From an uncultured Alphaproteobacteria bacterium (lineage in GTDB: Bacteria; Pseudomonadota; Alphaproteobacteria; JALCBB01), in assembly GCA_958267355.1 (NCBI GenBank), contig OY279575.1, positions 914,335 to 978,334 on the forward strand: a stretch of DNA of 64,000 nt, in the 5' to 3' direction. The notes below the pieces were generated by a model, which saw nothing but the letters and a program-made list of their open reading frames with translations, did no database searches and was not told the DNA's origin. A program made the position numbers and the translations under genes. Numbering within the stretch: the first letter of the stretch is position 1; each line of letters begins with the position of its first letter. Below, in pieces: positions 47,401 to 55,209 of the stretch.

Positions 47401-48666
47401 CAAGCTTTTCAGGTGCACCCAGTTGCGGGCGAGTTTGGCGAGTGAATTCACTCTTTCGCTGTCGGCGACACGGCGGACAATCTGCCACTCAACGGCGGGA
47501 TCATAGTTAGCACTTTCTTTGAAAGACACTACGCCGCCGAAGAGTCGCCCATCTACTTCTGGCAGGGCGATATTCATAGCCAGCTCACGCGGTGGCAGGC
47601 CTGCTAGGGATTCTTGCCACTCTGTTCGGGTTATTCCTGCGCAGGCGGCTTGGATTTCCACTCCGCGACAGGCAAACCCCCGCGGACTTACCTGCCCCCT
47701 TTCACCTACCCCCTGCCTACCTTCTTGCCTACTCCCCCCTTGCTTACCTTCTTGCCCACTCCCCCCCTGCTTGTTTTCTTGTGGCGCAACTTCTAGCCGC
47801 TCCCCCCCTGGACGCACTAAGGCAAAGCCTGTTGTATTAACCACGACATCGGCTTGTACTTCTTCGGCGAGTGCATCTAGGATTCGCCGTGAAGCGGCAT
47901 CGCGTAGGCTCTGTACGAACAGGGGCAAAACATTGAATCCTTGCTCCCGTAGAGCTGCTGTTAATGCGTCTATGGGTTCTGTATCGGCGGCGAGAAAAAA
48001 CGCGCGATAGAACAGCACGACTGCGATGGGTGCATCTTTGCGCCATTGTTGCTGTATTTCTTGCAGGCTTACTGCTTGTCCGTCTTGCCCTGTACCCTCC
48101 CCTGCCAAATACGGAGCCGCAGGTAAAATCGGTTTCGGCGGAGCTATTTTATCCTGCTCACCTTCCCCCATATAGAGCGCACGGGCAAAGCATAGAAGAT
48201 TGCGCCAGTTTTCTACTCCGCCTTGATTGCAGTAAGCCAAAATCTGCGCTCGTTCGGCTTCGCCGATTGTGGACAGCGCGCGCAATTCTTCGTCTTCGCG
48301 TTCGTCTCCTGGCAACAGCACCAACTGCACTTCGTGTTTGGCGCAACAAGCGGACAGAGCTGCAACCCCATCACTCCAATAGGCGACACCACCGAGCAGA
48401 CGCACAATCACCAAACGCGCTTGAGCGGCTACATCTTCTAGCCAGTGTTCTAATGTGTGTTTGTCTTGCAGTGCGTCAATTGTAGCCAAGCGCAGGCGCA
48501 AAAAATCGTGCGGTAAGTTTGCGCGACTTCGTGCGGCGAGAGCTAGATCCGAGTCGGCGGCGGACAGCACCACCAGCTCCCCTGCTGATTGGTGCAGATG
48601 TTCTGCACTTTCGCCTTGTCCCTGCCCCTGCTTACCAGCAGTCTGCGGAGTCGCTACAAGATGCAT
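44494..48666 (-). CDS. cobN: Aerobic cobaltochelatase subunit CobN with repeat tail
   Basis: Large subunit that inserts cobalt into hydrogenobyrinic acid a,c-diamide with CobS and CobT, neither of which is in this window. I choose ATG 48666 after AGGGGGG; this gives 1390 residues. The family core is clear ([71 protein letters not shown]). Two unusual low-complexity stretches exist: a Gln/Gly/Glu insertion near residues 295-325, and a C-terminal tail with a 16-residue unit ([16 protein letters not shown]) about four times (48-bp units at 44601, 44649, 44697, 44745). The core alone would be close to the usual length of about 1270. Confidence 0.93.
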   Translation of the reverse strand: [1390 protein letters not shown]

Positions 48667-48675
48667 CACACCCCC

Positions 48676-49230
48676 CTAACCCTTCTTCAACTCTTGCGCC
48701 TTTAACTCTTGCGAAAGCCCTGCTACGACCCAAACGACTCGTTCAGCAGACTCAGCCAGCCGTGTGTGCAACTGCCCTGCTTCATCAACGAACTTACGGG
48801 CGAGTGCATTATCAGGCACGACTCCCATCCCGACTTCATTAGACACCAGAAGCGTAGCTCCACTTCGCCTTGCCAACACTGCGAGCAAACGTTCTGTCTC
48901 AGCCGCAACATTGGCTTCCTGTTCTAAAAGCGTAGCGAGCCACAGGGACAAACACTCTACCAGCAAGACAGCATCACCTGCGACTTGCGACTCAATCGCC
49001 CCTGCGATGTCAAAGCTTTCCTCAAGCACCTGCCAGTCTTGCCCGCGTCTTGCTTTATGTTTAGCGATTCGTGTGGTGAGTTCAGCGTCTTCTTTTTCTG
49101 CTCGTGCTGTGGCGAGATAGACCTTCGCGCTTCTGGCGGCGTATTTTTCGGCTTGGCGTTCTGCCCATAGGCTTTTCCCTGAGCGCATACCGCCAAGCAC
49201 CAGAACAAGATTGCGGACAGGCTTGGTCAT
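48676..49230 (-). CDS. cobP: Adenosylcobinamide kinase / guanylyltransferase
   Basis: Phosphorylates adenosylcobinamide and adds GMP during nucleotide-loop assembly (CobP, also named CobU). I choose ATG 49230 (MTKPVRNLVLVLGGMRSGKS), 184 residues; the frame could extend 23 residues upstream without a good site. The P-loop GGMRSGKSLWAERQAEKYA and LLVSNEVGMGVVPDNALARKFVDEAGQLHTRLAESAERV are diagnostic. First gene of the cobP-cobN-cobO-cobQ operon. I saw no cobalamin riboswitch in the short upstream gap. Confidence 0.92.
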   Translation of the reverse strand: MTKPVRNLVLVLGGMRSGKSLWAERQAEKYAARSAKVYLATARAEKEDAELTTRIAKHKARRGQDWQVLEESFDIAGAIESQVAGDAVLLVECLSLWLATLLEQEANVAAETERLLAVLARRSGATLLVSNEVGMGVVPDNALARKFVDEAGQLHTRLAESAERVVWVVAGLSQELKAQELKKG

Positions 49231-49326
49231 AGGTATCTCTAGGAGTGCTTGAAAAGGGTTAGCCCTGCCCCTTATGCTACAGGCGAAGAGCGAGTGCAAG
49301 CGGAGCGTAATTAGAGGCGAAATAAA

Positions 49327-49890
49327 ATGGCATCTTTCCCCCCAGATTTATCTGCCACTCCCCCGGGTGGCGGACATATAGATGAAACGCGTGTTTTCAC
49401 GCCGTTGTCTGTGGCGGTGCTAACGGTATCGGACACGCGGGGTGCGGGCGATGATAAGTCTGGAGACTTACTAGCCGAACGCGCGACCCGTGACGGACAT
49501 ACAATCGCCGCTCGTGCTTGCGTCCCTGACGAACAGGATAAAATCACTGCGCAGGTGCGGCAATGGCTTACTGACTTGTCTATTCAGGTAATTATAGCGA
49601 CGGGAGGCACGGGTATTACGGCACGCGATGTGACTCCTGAAGCGATTGTGCCGTTATTTGAGAAGTCGCTGGATGGTTTTGGAGATGCATTTCGTTTTTT
49701 GAGTTTTGCTTCTGTGGGTACTTCGGCTTTGCAGACTCGTGCTTGTGCTGGCGTGGCGCATGGTACTTTACTCTTTGTGTTACCTGGCTCGCCGTCTGCC
49801 TGTCGTGATGGCTGGGAGCAGATTTTGCGTTGGCAGTTGGACTCTCGTCATCGTCCGTGTAATCTTGCTGAGATGTTACCCCGCTTGTAG
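49327..49890 (+). CDS. moaB: Molybdopterin adenylyltransferase-like protein (MoaB/Mog)
   Basis: 187 residues with the MoCF/MogA fold: LSVAVLTVSDTRGAGDDKSGDLLAERATRDGH (about 26-57), IIATGGTGITARDVTPEAIVPLFEKSLDGFGDAFR (about 89-124), and LFVLPGSPSACRDGWEQIL. The family adenylylates molybdopterin before molybdenum insertion. A GAGG ribosome binding site precedes ATG 49327. The N-terminal 25 residues are extra. Divergent from cobP. Confidence 0.88.
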   Translation: MASFPPDLSATPPGGGHIDETRVFTPLSVAVLTVSDTRGAGDDKSGDLLAERATRDGHTIAARACVPDEQDKITAQVRQWLTDLSIQVIIATGGTGITARDVTPEAIVPLFEKSLDGFGDAFRFLSFASVGTSALQTRACAGVAHGTLLFVLPGSPSACRDGWEQILRWQLDSRHRPCNLAEMLPRL

Positions 49891-49903
49891 CGGTATAGCT
49901 AGC

Positions 49904-49996
49904 CTTACCGCTAGACATACAGCGAGCCTTACAACTAGACTTACCGCTAGTCTTACAACTAGACTTACGGCTAGTCTTACCGCGAGCCGTACAGCC
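49904..49996. repeat. 24-bp tandem repeat after moaB
   Basis: About four degenerate units of the type TTACAACTAGACTTACCGC. The array starts within 15 bases of the moaB stop and fills most of the gap to tRNA-Cys. Confidence 0.75.
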
Positions 49997-50061
49997 TTAA
50001 CACTTGCGGAGTATTTCCAGCGTATTTTTGGTATTTTCTTAGTTTGGTATTTTTTAGATAT

Positions 50062-50132
50062 GGCCCGATGGCAGAGTGGTTATGCGAAGGACTGCAAATC
50101 CTTTTACGTCGGTTCGATTCCGGCTCGGGCCT
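50062..50132 (+). tRNA. tRNA-Cys (anticodon GCA)
   Basis: Acceptor stem GGCCCGA (50062-50068) pairs with TCGGGCC (50125-50131); the discriminator base is T. The anticodon loop reads ACTGCAAA with GCA at 50094-50096. The T loop GGTTCGATTCC is standard. The 3' CCA is not encoded. Confidence 0.95.
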
Positions 50133-50139
50133 CGTTTTG

Positions 50140-50360
50140 CGTGGATTGATATAAGGGGCTATAAATGGGGGTATATTTTGTTATGGTTTTGGCTAAGGGT
50201 TTAGTTTTGGCTATGGCTATGGATTTGTTTATGGCTATGGGTTTGGTTTTGGCTTTAGTTATGGTTTTGGTTTTGGCTATAGGTTTAGTTATGGTTTTGG
50301 CTTTGGCTATGGGTTTTTTTATGGTTTTGGTTTTAGTTATGGTTTTGGTTTTAGGTGATG
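50140..50360. repeat. Low-complexity G/T-rich hexamer array between two tRNA genes
   Basis: The spacer between tRNA-Cys and tRNA-Asn is built from imperfect 6-bp units such as GGTTTT, GGCTAT and GGTTAT. The plus strand has almost no C. Open frames exist on both strands, a Val/Leu/Met peptide and a Lys/Thr peptide. Both simply translate the repeat and run into tRNA genes, so I do not call them. Confidence 0.8.
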
Positions 50361-50361
50361 A

Positions 50362-50434
50362 TCCGCGGTAGCTCAGTTGGTAGAGCAGGTGGCTGTTAAC
50401 CACCTTGTCGCAGGTTCGAGTCCTGCCCGCGGAG
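50362..50434 (+). tRNA. tRNA-Asn (anticodon GTT)
   Basis: Acceptor stem TCCGCGG (50362-50368) pairs with CCGCGGA (50427-50433); the discriminator is G. The anticodon GTT is at 50395-50397 in CTGTTAAC. The D loop AGCTCAGTTGGTAGAGC and T loop GGTTCGAGTCC are canonical. CCA is not encoded. The AT-rich paralogue array starts 14 bases after its 3' end, a common site of island insertion. Confidence 0.96.
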
Positions 50435-50447
50435 CACTTATTACCCC

Positions 50448-50921
50448 CTACCCTTTATACTTGGCAAATACTTTATCCCGCTCCTTCTCAAAAAATTCCC
50501 TTTTTTGTTTTTTCCGTAGCATCGTTGCTACCTTGCCTTCATCTCTCGCGAGCTGAAGTAGACCCAGCTCACGCGCAAGCTTAAAAAATCCCCTGCCAGG
50601 AATTCTATTTTCTTCTTTTTTCTCATCTAGTACCACGACCACAGAAAGCATAACTTTTTCCTTTTCGTCTTCGTTACTCTCTTTGGAAAGAGTGGTAAGC
50701 ACAGCATCAAGAAGTTCAGATTTGGGTTTTATGTTGAGTCCTTTTAATTCTTTTTCTTGATTTAACTTTTTTGCCAGCTTTCCGTAGGGGATAGTGTCTC
50801 CATCCGTAGCGATACCTTCAAGGATTTCGCGCGTTATTTCTATTAATTTTTGCGGGTTAACTCTCTTGGCGTTTTTGGCGAGAGTAATACGCGCTTTTTC
50901 TTGTATCTTGTTACCGCTCAT
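50448..50921 (-). CDS. Unknown small protein, tandem paralogue 1
   Basis: 157 residues from ATG 50921, which overlaps the stop of paralogue 2 (ATGA). I do not recognise a named family. The shared layout of all four paralogues is: an N-terminal helical part (here LIEITREILEGIATDGDTIPYGKLAKKLN), then a strand MLSVVVV, then IPGRGFFKLARELGLL, then FFEKERDKVF near the end. This copy has a longer basic N-terminus and a Lys-rich insertion before the last helix (ATMLRKKQKREFF). The first part could be a small helix-turn-helix, an inference from pattern only. It is AT-rich compared with the genes around it. Confidence 0.75.
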   Translation of the reverse strand: MSGNKIQEKARITLAKNAKRVNPQKLIEITREILEGIATDGDTIPYGKLAKKLNQEKELKGLNIKPKSELLDAVLTTLSKESNEDEKEKVMLSVVVVLDEKKEENRIPGRGFFKLARELGLLQLARDEGKVATMLRKKQKREFFEKERDKVFAKYKG

Positions 50922-51247
50922 TCTGCCCCCCAATCCGCGCCATGCACCCTGTTTAATTCACGCTCGAAAAAATTTTCATTTGATTCTTCTTCTGCCATCA
51001 GCCCTAACTTTTTGGCATTCACAAAAAAGCCATCCCAAGGCAAACCTGTTCTCTTGCTTATTACCACTACGGAAATCATTCCCTTGTTATACCGCTCTTC
51101 TTTGGACAGAGACGACAATACCCCACCTATATCTCTTTTATTGTCCCAAGTGATTTCCTTTCCTAGTTCTTCACACAGGTCATCGATAAAGATGGTTTCG
51201 CCACTCGTAGCGACTCTTTCGATAATTTTCCGTATCTCTTCTTTCAT
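50918..51247 (-). CDS. Unknown small protein, tandem paralogue 2
   Basis: 109 residues, starting MKEEIRKIIERVATSGETIF with AGGAG upstream. It shares the family core MISVVVISKRTGLPWDGFFVNAKKLGLM and ending FFERELNRVHG, but PGPGFF is PWDGFF, making it the most divergent copy. It lies 5 bases after paralogue 3 and overlaps paralogue 1, so it is cotranscribed with both. Confidence 0.75.
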   Translation of the reverse strand: MKEEIRKIIERVATSGETIFIDDLCEELGKEITWDNKRDIGGVLSSLSKEERYNKGMISVVVISKRTGLPWDGFFVNAKKLGLMAEEESNENFFERELNRVHGADWGAE

Positions 51248-51252
51248 TTCCC

Positions 51253-51642
51253 TTACTCCTTTTTGTTCTTTTCTCCGTGCACTTTATACACTTTCTTTAT
51301 TTGAAGAATGAAGAAATCATAATCATCCATATCATCTGTGAGCGCACCTATGTTACGAGCCAATTTGAAAAAGCCAGGACCAGGTATTTGGGGGTCATTT
51401 TTATACACTACAACCGCTGAAAGCATTCCTTTGTTTTTAGTTTTGTCTTCATCATAATCTTCTTCGGACATCACACGAAGCAAATCCTTAAGGAGCCACG
51501 AGTCTGGCTCTATGGGAGAGTCATCTGGTTCCAATTCCCCATTTAATATCTTTGCTAATTTTGAATAAGAAATTAAGATACCGCGCCTAGCCCTATCTTC
51601 AAGGACAGCACGAGTCTTTTCTTCTAGCCTTTGCCGATTCAT
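51253..51642 (-). CDS. Unknown small protein, tandem paralogue 3
   Basis: 129 residues from ATG 51642, which overlaps by one base the stop codon of the decayed ATPase tail upstream (TGATG). Core: MLSAVVVYKNDPQIPGPGFFKLARNIGAL, ending DFFILQIKKVYKVHG. N-terminal part LEEKTRAVLEDRARRGILISYSKLAKILNGE. A central acidic loop (PDDSPIEPD) is longer than in paralogues 2 and 4. Confidence 0.75.
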   Translation of the reverse strand: MNRQRLEEKTRAVLEDRARRGILISYSKLAKILNGELEPDDSPIEPDSWLLKDLLRVMSEEDYDEDKTKNKGMLSAVVVYKNDPQIPGPGFFKLARNIGALTDDMDDYDFFILQIKKVYKVHGEKNKKE

Positions 51643-51725
51643 CAAGTGGTCTCAACAGGAATAGCAAACATAAGGTCTTGCACCTTCAGTTTTTCTAGCG
51701 GGATATTACAAGTAAGGCGGTATCC
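51642..51725 (-). pseudogene. Decayed copy of the last 27 codons of the dpp ATPase gene
   Basis: Read on the minus strand this gives GYRLTCNIPLEKLKVQDLMF then AIPVETT and a stop. The intact ATPase ends [20 protein letters not shown] then AIPADAKG. Fifteen of 27 residues agree, and both end directly on the start of a paralogue. There is no start codon and only three bases separate it from the stop of paralogue 4. It is the scar of a tandem duplication that carried the ATPase 3' end together with the small gene. Confidence 0.88.
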
Positions 51726-51728
51726 ATT

Positions 51729-52100
51729 TCAATCCCCTTGCGCACCGTATACCTTCTGCCGCTCGCTATTAAAAAACTTTTTCTTTTGGGTTTTGCTGGC
51801 GTGGGCGGGCACGGCACCAACGGCGCGTAATCTGCAGGCTAGATAGAAGAAGCCGGGCCCGGGTATTTTTGTATTCTTGTTCACCACTACGACTGACAGC
51901 ATACCTTTTTTGTCGTGATGATCTTCTTCGGACAGCTCCATCAGCATTTCTTTAAGCGTATCGGAGCTTGGTTCTAGGTCAGTGCCTTCTAGTGCGTCGT
52001 TAAGCTCGTTGGCGAGTGCTGTGTAGGTGATGACTCCCCTGCTTCGAGCGACGCTTTCAACAATTTCCCGCGTTAATTCTTTTAAATCTTTTTCGCTCAT
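51729..52100 (-). CDS. Unknown small protein, tandem paralogue 4
   Basis: 123 residues, ATG 52100 overlapping the stop of the dpp ATPase gene (ATGA) with AAAGG upstream. Core: MLSVVVVNKNTKIPGPGFFYLACRLRAV, ending KKFFNSERQKVYGAQG. N-terminal part LTREIVESVARSRGVITYTALANELN. Its coupling to the importer operon suggests it was the ancestral copy, from which paralogues 1-3 arose. Whether it has any role in peptide uptake is unknown. Confidence 0.78.
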   Translation of the reverse strand: MSEKDLKELTREIVESVARSRGVITYTALANELNDALEGTDLEPSSDTLKEMLMELSEEDHHDKKGMLSVVVVNKNTKIPGPGFFYLACRLRAVGAVPAHASKTQKKKFFNSERQKVYGAQGD

Positions 52101-54235
52101 CCTTTGGCGTCGGCGGGAATGGCGAAGACGGGGTCTTGTGCTTTCAGCTCGTCTAGCGGGATGTGGCAGGCGAGTCTATGGCCGCCGCCGACATCAACGG
52201 TGGGCGGCATTTCTTGTTCGCAGATCGCCCCGAGCTTGCGCGGACAGCGGGTATGAAACGGACATCCCGAAGGCGGATTTAAAGGCGAAGGCGGTGAGCC
52301 TTCCAGCACGATAGCTTTTTTGACGATATCGGGGTCAGGCTGTGGCACGGCTGACAGCAGGGCTTCGGTGTAGGGATGATACGGCGGTGCGAAGACTTCA
52401 TCCACGGTTCCTGCTTCTACGATATGGCCGAGGTACATCACGACCACGCGGTCGGCGATGTAGCGTACGAGGTGAATATCGTGGCTGATTAGAAGCATTG
52501 TGGTGCGTGAGCGGCGTTGGATATCGTTGAGCAGCTGGGTAACGGCGGCGGCGACTGAGGCATCAAGAGCTGACACGGGTTCATCGGCGACGACGACTTG
52601 CGGCTCACTGACGAAGGCGCGAGCGATTCCGACTCGTTGCTTTTGTCCGCCTGAGAGTTGGCGTGGCAGGCGATTGGCGAATTCGCGTGGAAGCTTCACC
52701 AGATCCAGCATTTCATACACCTTCTCGCGGACTTCCTTACGCCCTTTGGCGACACCGAACTTGCGTATCACCCGAGCCATCTGCGCCCCGACTGTATGAC
52801 TCGGATTCAAAGTATCAAACGGATTTTGAAACACCATCTGCAGGCGGCTAATTTGCTTACGCGAGCGTTTGCGAGCGGTGAGTGCTGAAAAGTCATCTCC
52901 CATAACCAAGGCTTCGCCTTTTTGTCCTTCTTCTAAGCCGAGTAGCACTTTGGCGAAGGTAGACTTACCGCAGCCCGACTCACCGACGATGGCGACGGTT
53001 TCGGCTTCTAGTGCGTCCATATTCAGGCATTCGTTGGCCTTGACCCATCGGGTGCGTTGCTTTTTCAGAAAGGCGATGAGCGAGGCGTTGGTGACGCGAT
53101 AGTATTTCTGCAGGTCATTGACCTCCAACACCGTATCGCCGAGCGGAACTTCAGGCGGTGGCGGTGGTGGTGGTTCTAGGGCATCGTCTGCGAGTTCTTG
53201 CCAGCGGCGGCAACGCACCTTGTGTGGCGGATCTTGTACGGCTTCTTCCATTTCTATGTAGCCGTGGTCGCAGACTCCTTGGCGGAAGTGGTCACAGCGT
53301 GGACCAAAAAAGCAGCCATCGGGGCGTTCGTGTGGCAGGGGCAATTGGCCTGGTATTGGCATCAAGGGGTGTTTCATGCGATCCCGTGCGGGGCTTGGAA
53401 TGCATCCGAAGAGTCCGCGGGTGTAGGGGTGGCGCATATGGCGAAAGACTTCGGCGACTGAGCCGTTTTCTACCACCTGTCCTGAGTACATAACATTGAC
53501 TCTGTCGCAGGTTTCTAAAATCAGTCCTAAGTTATGCGAGATATAGATGAGCGAAGTGCCGAACTTACCTGCCAACTCACGGATTAGATTTACGATTCCA
53601 GCTTCAACGGTGACATCAAGAGCCGTTGTGGGTTCATCTAAGAGCAACAGCGAAGGTTTAGAGAGCAACGCCATCGCGATCACCACTCGTTGCTGTTGTC
53701 CGCCTGATATTTGGTGCGGATAGCAGTTCATAATTCGCGAGGGGTCAGGTAGATGCACTGCGTCCAGCATTTCGCGGGCGTGTTCTTCGGCTTGTTTGCG
53801 CGAAGCCCCTTCGTGGACCATAGAAACTTCTGACAGCTGATTAGCGACTGTCATACTAGGGTTGAGCGAAGCCATTGGCTCTTGATAAACCATAGCGATT
53901 TCGTTGCCGCGAAGGTGGCGCATACGCTCTTTAGAAAAGCCTGCCATATCTTCGCCTTTGTATAGGATTTGCCCTTGGGTAATGAATCCGTTGTGCCCGA
54001 GGTAGCGCATAATCGCCATTGCCATAGTGGATTTACCACAGCCTGACTCGCCGACAAGCCCTAGCGTTTCCCCTGGATGTAGCACCATATTGAAGCCTTG
54101 AACGGCGGGCAGAGTCCCTGCCCGTGTGCGGTATGAAACTTCTAGGTCGCGACACTCTATTACGGGAGTCCCGCTGGCGTGGGTTTGGTTTGCCATTGTT
54201 TGCGTAGCGGGGGTTTCGGTAGCAAGGTCAGCCAT
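52097..54235 (-). CDS. Fused two-domain ABC ATPase of a dipeptide/oligopeptide importer
   Basis: Energises uptake of peptides or similar solutes. The 712-residue protein joins the DppD-like and DppF-like ATPases. Domain 1: Walker [10 protein letters not shown] (about 59-67), signature SGGQQQR, Walker [13 protein letters not shown]. Domain 2: GESGCGKST again (about 413-421), [19 protein letters not shown]. Each is followed by an oligo/dipeptide C-terminal domain with cysteines ([38 protein letters not shown]), which in related ATPases bind an Fe-S cluster. The basic-polyproline linker EPPPPPPPE joins the halves. It is followed with overlap by paralogue 4. Confidence 0.92.
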   Translation of the reverse strand: MADLATETPATQTMANQTHASGTPVIECRDLEVSYRTRAGTLPAVQGFNMVLHPGETLGLVGESGCGKSTMAMAIMRYLGHNGFITQGQILYKGEDMAGFSKERMRHLRGNEIAMVYQEPMASLNPSMTVANQLSEVSMVHEGASRKQAEEHAREMLDAVHLPDPSRIMNCYPHQISGGQQQRVVIAMALLSKPSLLLLDEPTTALDVTVEAGIVNLIRELAGKFGTSLIYISHNLGLILETCDRVNVMYSGQVVENGSVAEVFRHMRHPYTRGLFGCIPSPARDRMKHPLMPIPGQLPLPHERPDGCFFGPRCDHFRQGVCDHGYIEMEEAVQDPPHKVRCRRWQELADDALEPPPPPPPEVPLGDTVLEVNDLQKYYRVTNASLIAFLKKQRTRWVKANECLNMDALEAETVAIVGESGCGKSTFAKVLLGLEEGQKGEALVMGDDFSALTARKRSRKQISRLQMVFQNPFDTLNPSHTVGAQMARVIRKFGVAKGRKEVREKVYEMLDLVKLPREFANRLPRQLSGGQKQRVGIARAFVSEPQVVVADEPVSALDASVAAAVTQLLNDIQRRSRTTMLLISHDIHLVRYIADRVVVMYLGHIVEAGTVDEVFAPPYHPYTEALLSAVPQPDPDIVKKAIVLEGSPPSPLNPPSGCPFHTRCPRKLGAICEQEMPPTVDVGGGHRLACHIPLDELKAQDPVFAIPADAKG

Positions 54236-54247
54236 AGTCTTTTTCTC

Positions 54248-55195
54248 CTAATCCTTGAGCGAGACTTCGCGCATACCGTCGGCGAGCAGGTTAAAGCCAA
54301 GGACAAGCGTTGAAATCGCGATACAAGGGAAAATCGCCATATGCGGGAAGATAATCAGCATTTGGCGTGACTCATTCACCATACCGCCCCAATCGGGCGT
54401 GGGCGGAGGCAAGCCCAGCCCGATGAAGCCCAAGATTCCGATTTGAATTGTGGTGTAGCCGATACGTAGCATTGCATCTACGAGCAAAGGCCCACGCGCA
54501 TTCGGTAGTAGCTCAACGAACAGAATCCGCCAGGTGGATTCGCCGCGGGTTTGGGCGGCGGCGATGTATTCACGCGAACGCAAATCCAAAGCCACACCAC
54601 GGACAATCCGAAAGATTGCAGGAGACGAAGCGAAAGTTACGGCGAGCAAAATATTATAGGTGCTGGTACCGACCAGAGTCAGAATCAAGATGTACAGCAC
54701 CAAGACAGGAAAGGACAAAATCAAGTTGGCGATGAACGACAGGGTTTCGTCAATCCAACCGCCGCGATAGCCTGCGATTAAGCCCATTGGCACACCTACC
54801 ACATAGGCACAAAGAGTCGCTAAGGGGGCAAAAATCAACACCGTGCGGGCGCCAAAAATTACCCGCGACAAAATATCCCGCCCGACATGATCCGTGCCAA
54901 GCCACGAGATACCGCAATTGTACATGCCATCATTTTCACCCCCTGAAATCAGGGCGCAAATTTCTTCAACGGGCACTTCATTGATCAACCGCCCGCCTTC
55001 TATGATGATAGGCGACAGGGGTGTGAGCAAGGGTTCAACTGTGGCGAGTGGGTGCCAGATCCACGATAGGGCGACAAGCAGGTCAGCGAGCAGGGCGCAG
55101 ATGACCCAGAACAGCACGATGCATACCCCGACCATACCGACAGGGGATTCGCGCAGGAGCCAGAAAGCGCGAAAGAGTCTACCAAGGAATCCCAT
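54248..55195 (-). CDS. dppC: ABC peptide importer permease, DppC type
   Basis: 315-residue inner-membrane permease with about six helices. The N-terminal segment ends RESPVGMVGVCIVLFWVICALLADLL. The EAA-type cytoplasmic loop is in EYIAAAQTRGESTWRILFVELLPNARGPLL. A cysteine-containing periplasmic loop (EICALISGGENDGMYNCGISWLGTD) sits between the first and second helices. The gene is 12 bases upstream of the ATPase and 14 bases downstream of dppB. Confidence 0.9.
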   Translation of the reverse strand: MGFLGRLFRAFWLLRESPVGMVGVCIVLFWVICALLADLLVALSWIWHPLATVEPLLTPLSPIIIEGGRLINEVPVEEICALISGGENDGMYNCGISWLGTDHVGRDILSRVIFGARTVLIFAPLATLCAYVVGVPMGLIAGYRGGWIDETLSFIANLILSFPVLVLYILILTLVGTSTYNILLAVTFASSPAIFRIVRGVALDLRSREYIAAAQTRGESTWRILFVELLPNARGPLLVDAMLRIGYTTIQIGILGFIGLGLPPPTPDWGGMVNESRQMLIIFPHMAIFPCIAISTLVLGFNLLADGMREVSLKD

Positions 55196-55209
55196 AAGCC
55201 CTACCCTGC

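Noticed and set aside
49231..49326. Cobalamin riboswitch before cobP
   Set aside because: The gap is under 100 bases and I see no B12-box-like sequence.
50104..50403. Lys/Thr-repeat frame (minus) and Val/Leu/Met frame 50165-50371 (plus)
   Set aside because: Both merely translate the hexamer array and run into tRNA genes; composition is set by the repeat.
50362..52100. Integrated island with a tRNA-Asn attachment site
   Set aside because: Position and AT content fit, but I found no integrase and no second copy of the tRNA 3' end in the window, so I do not call an att site.
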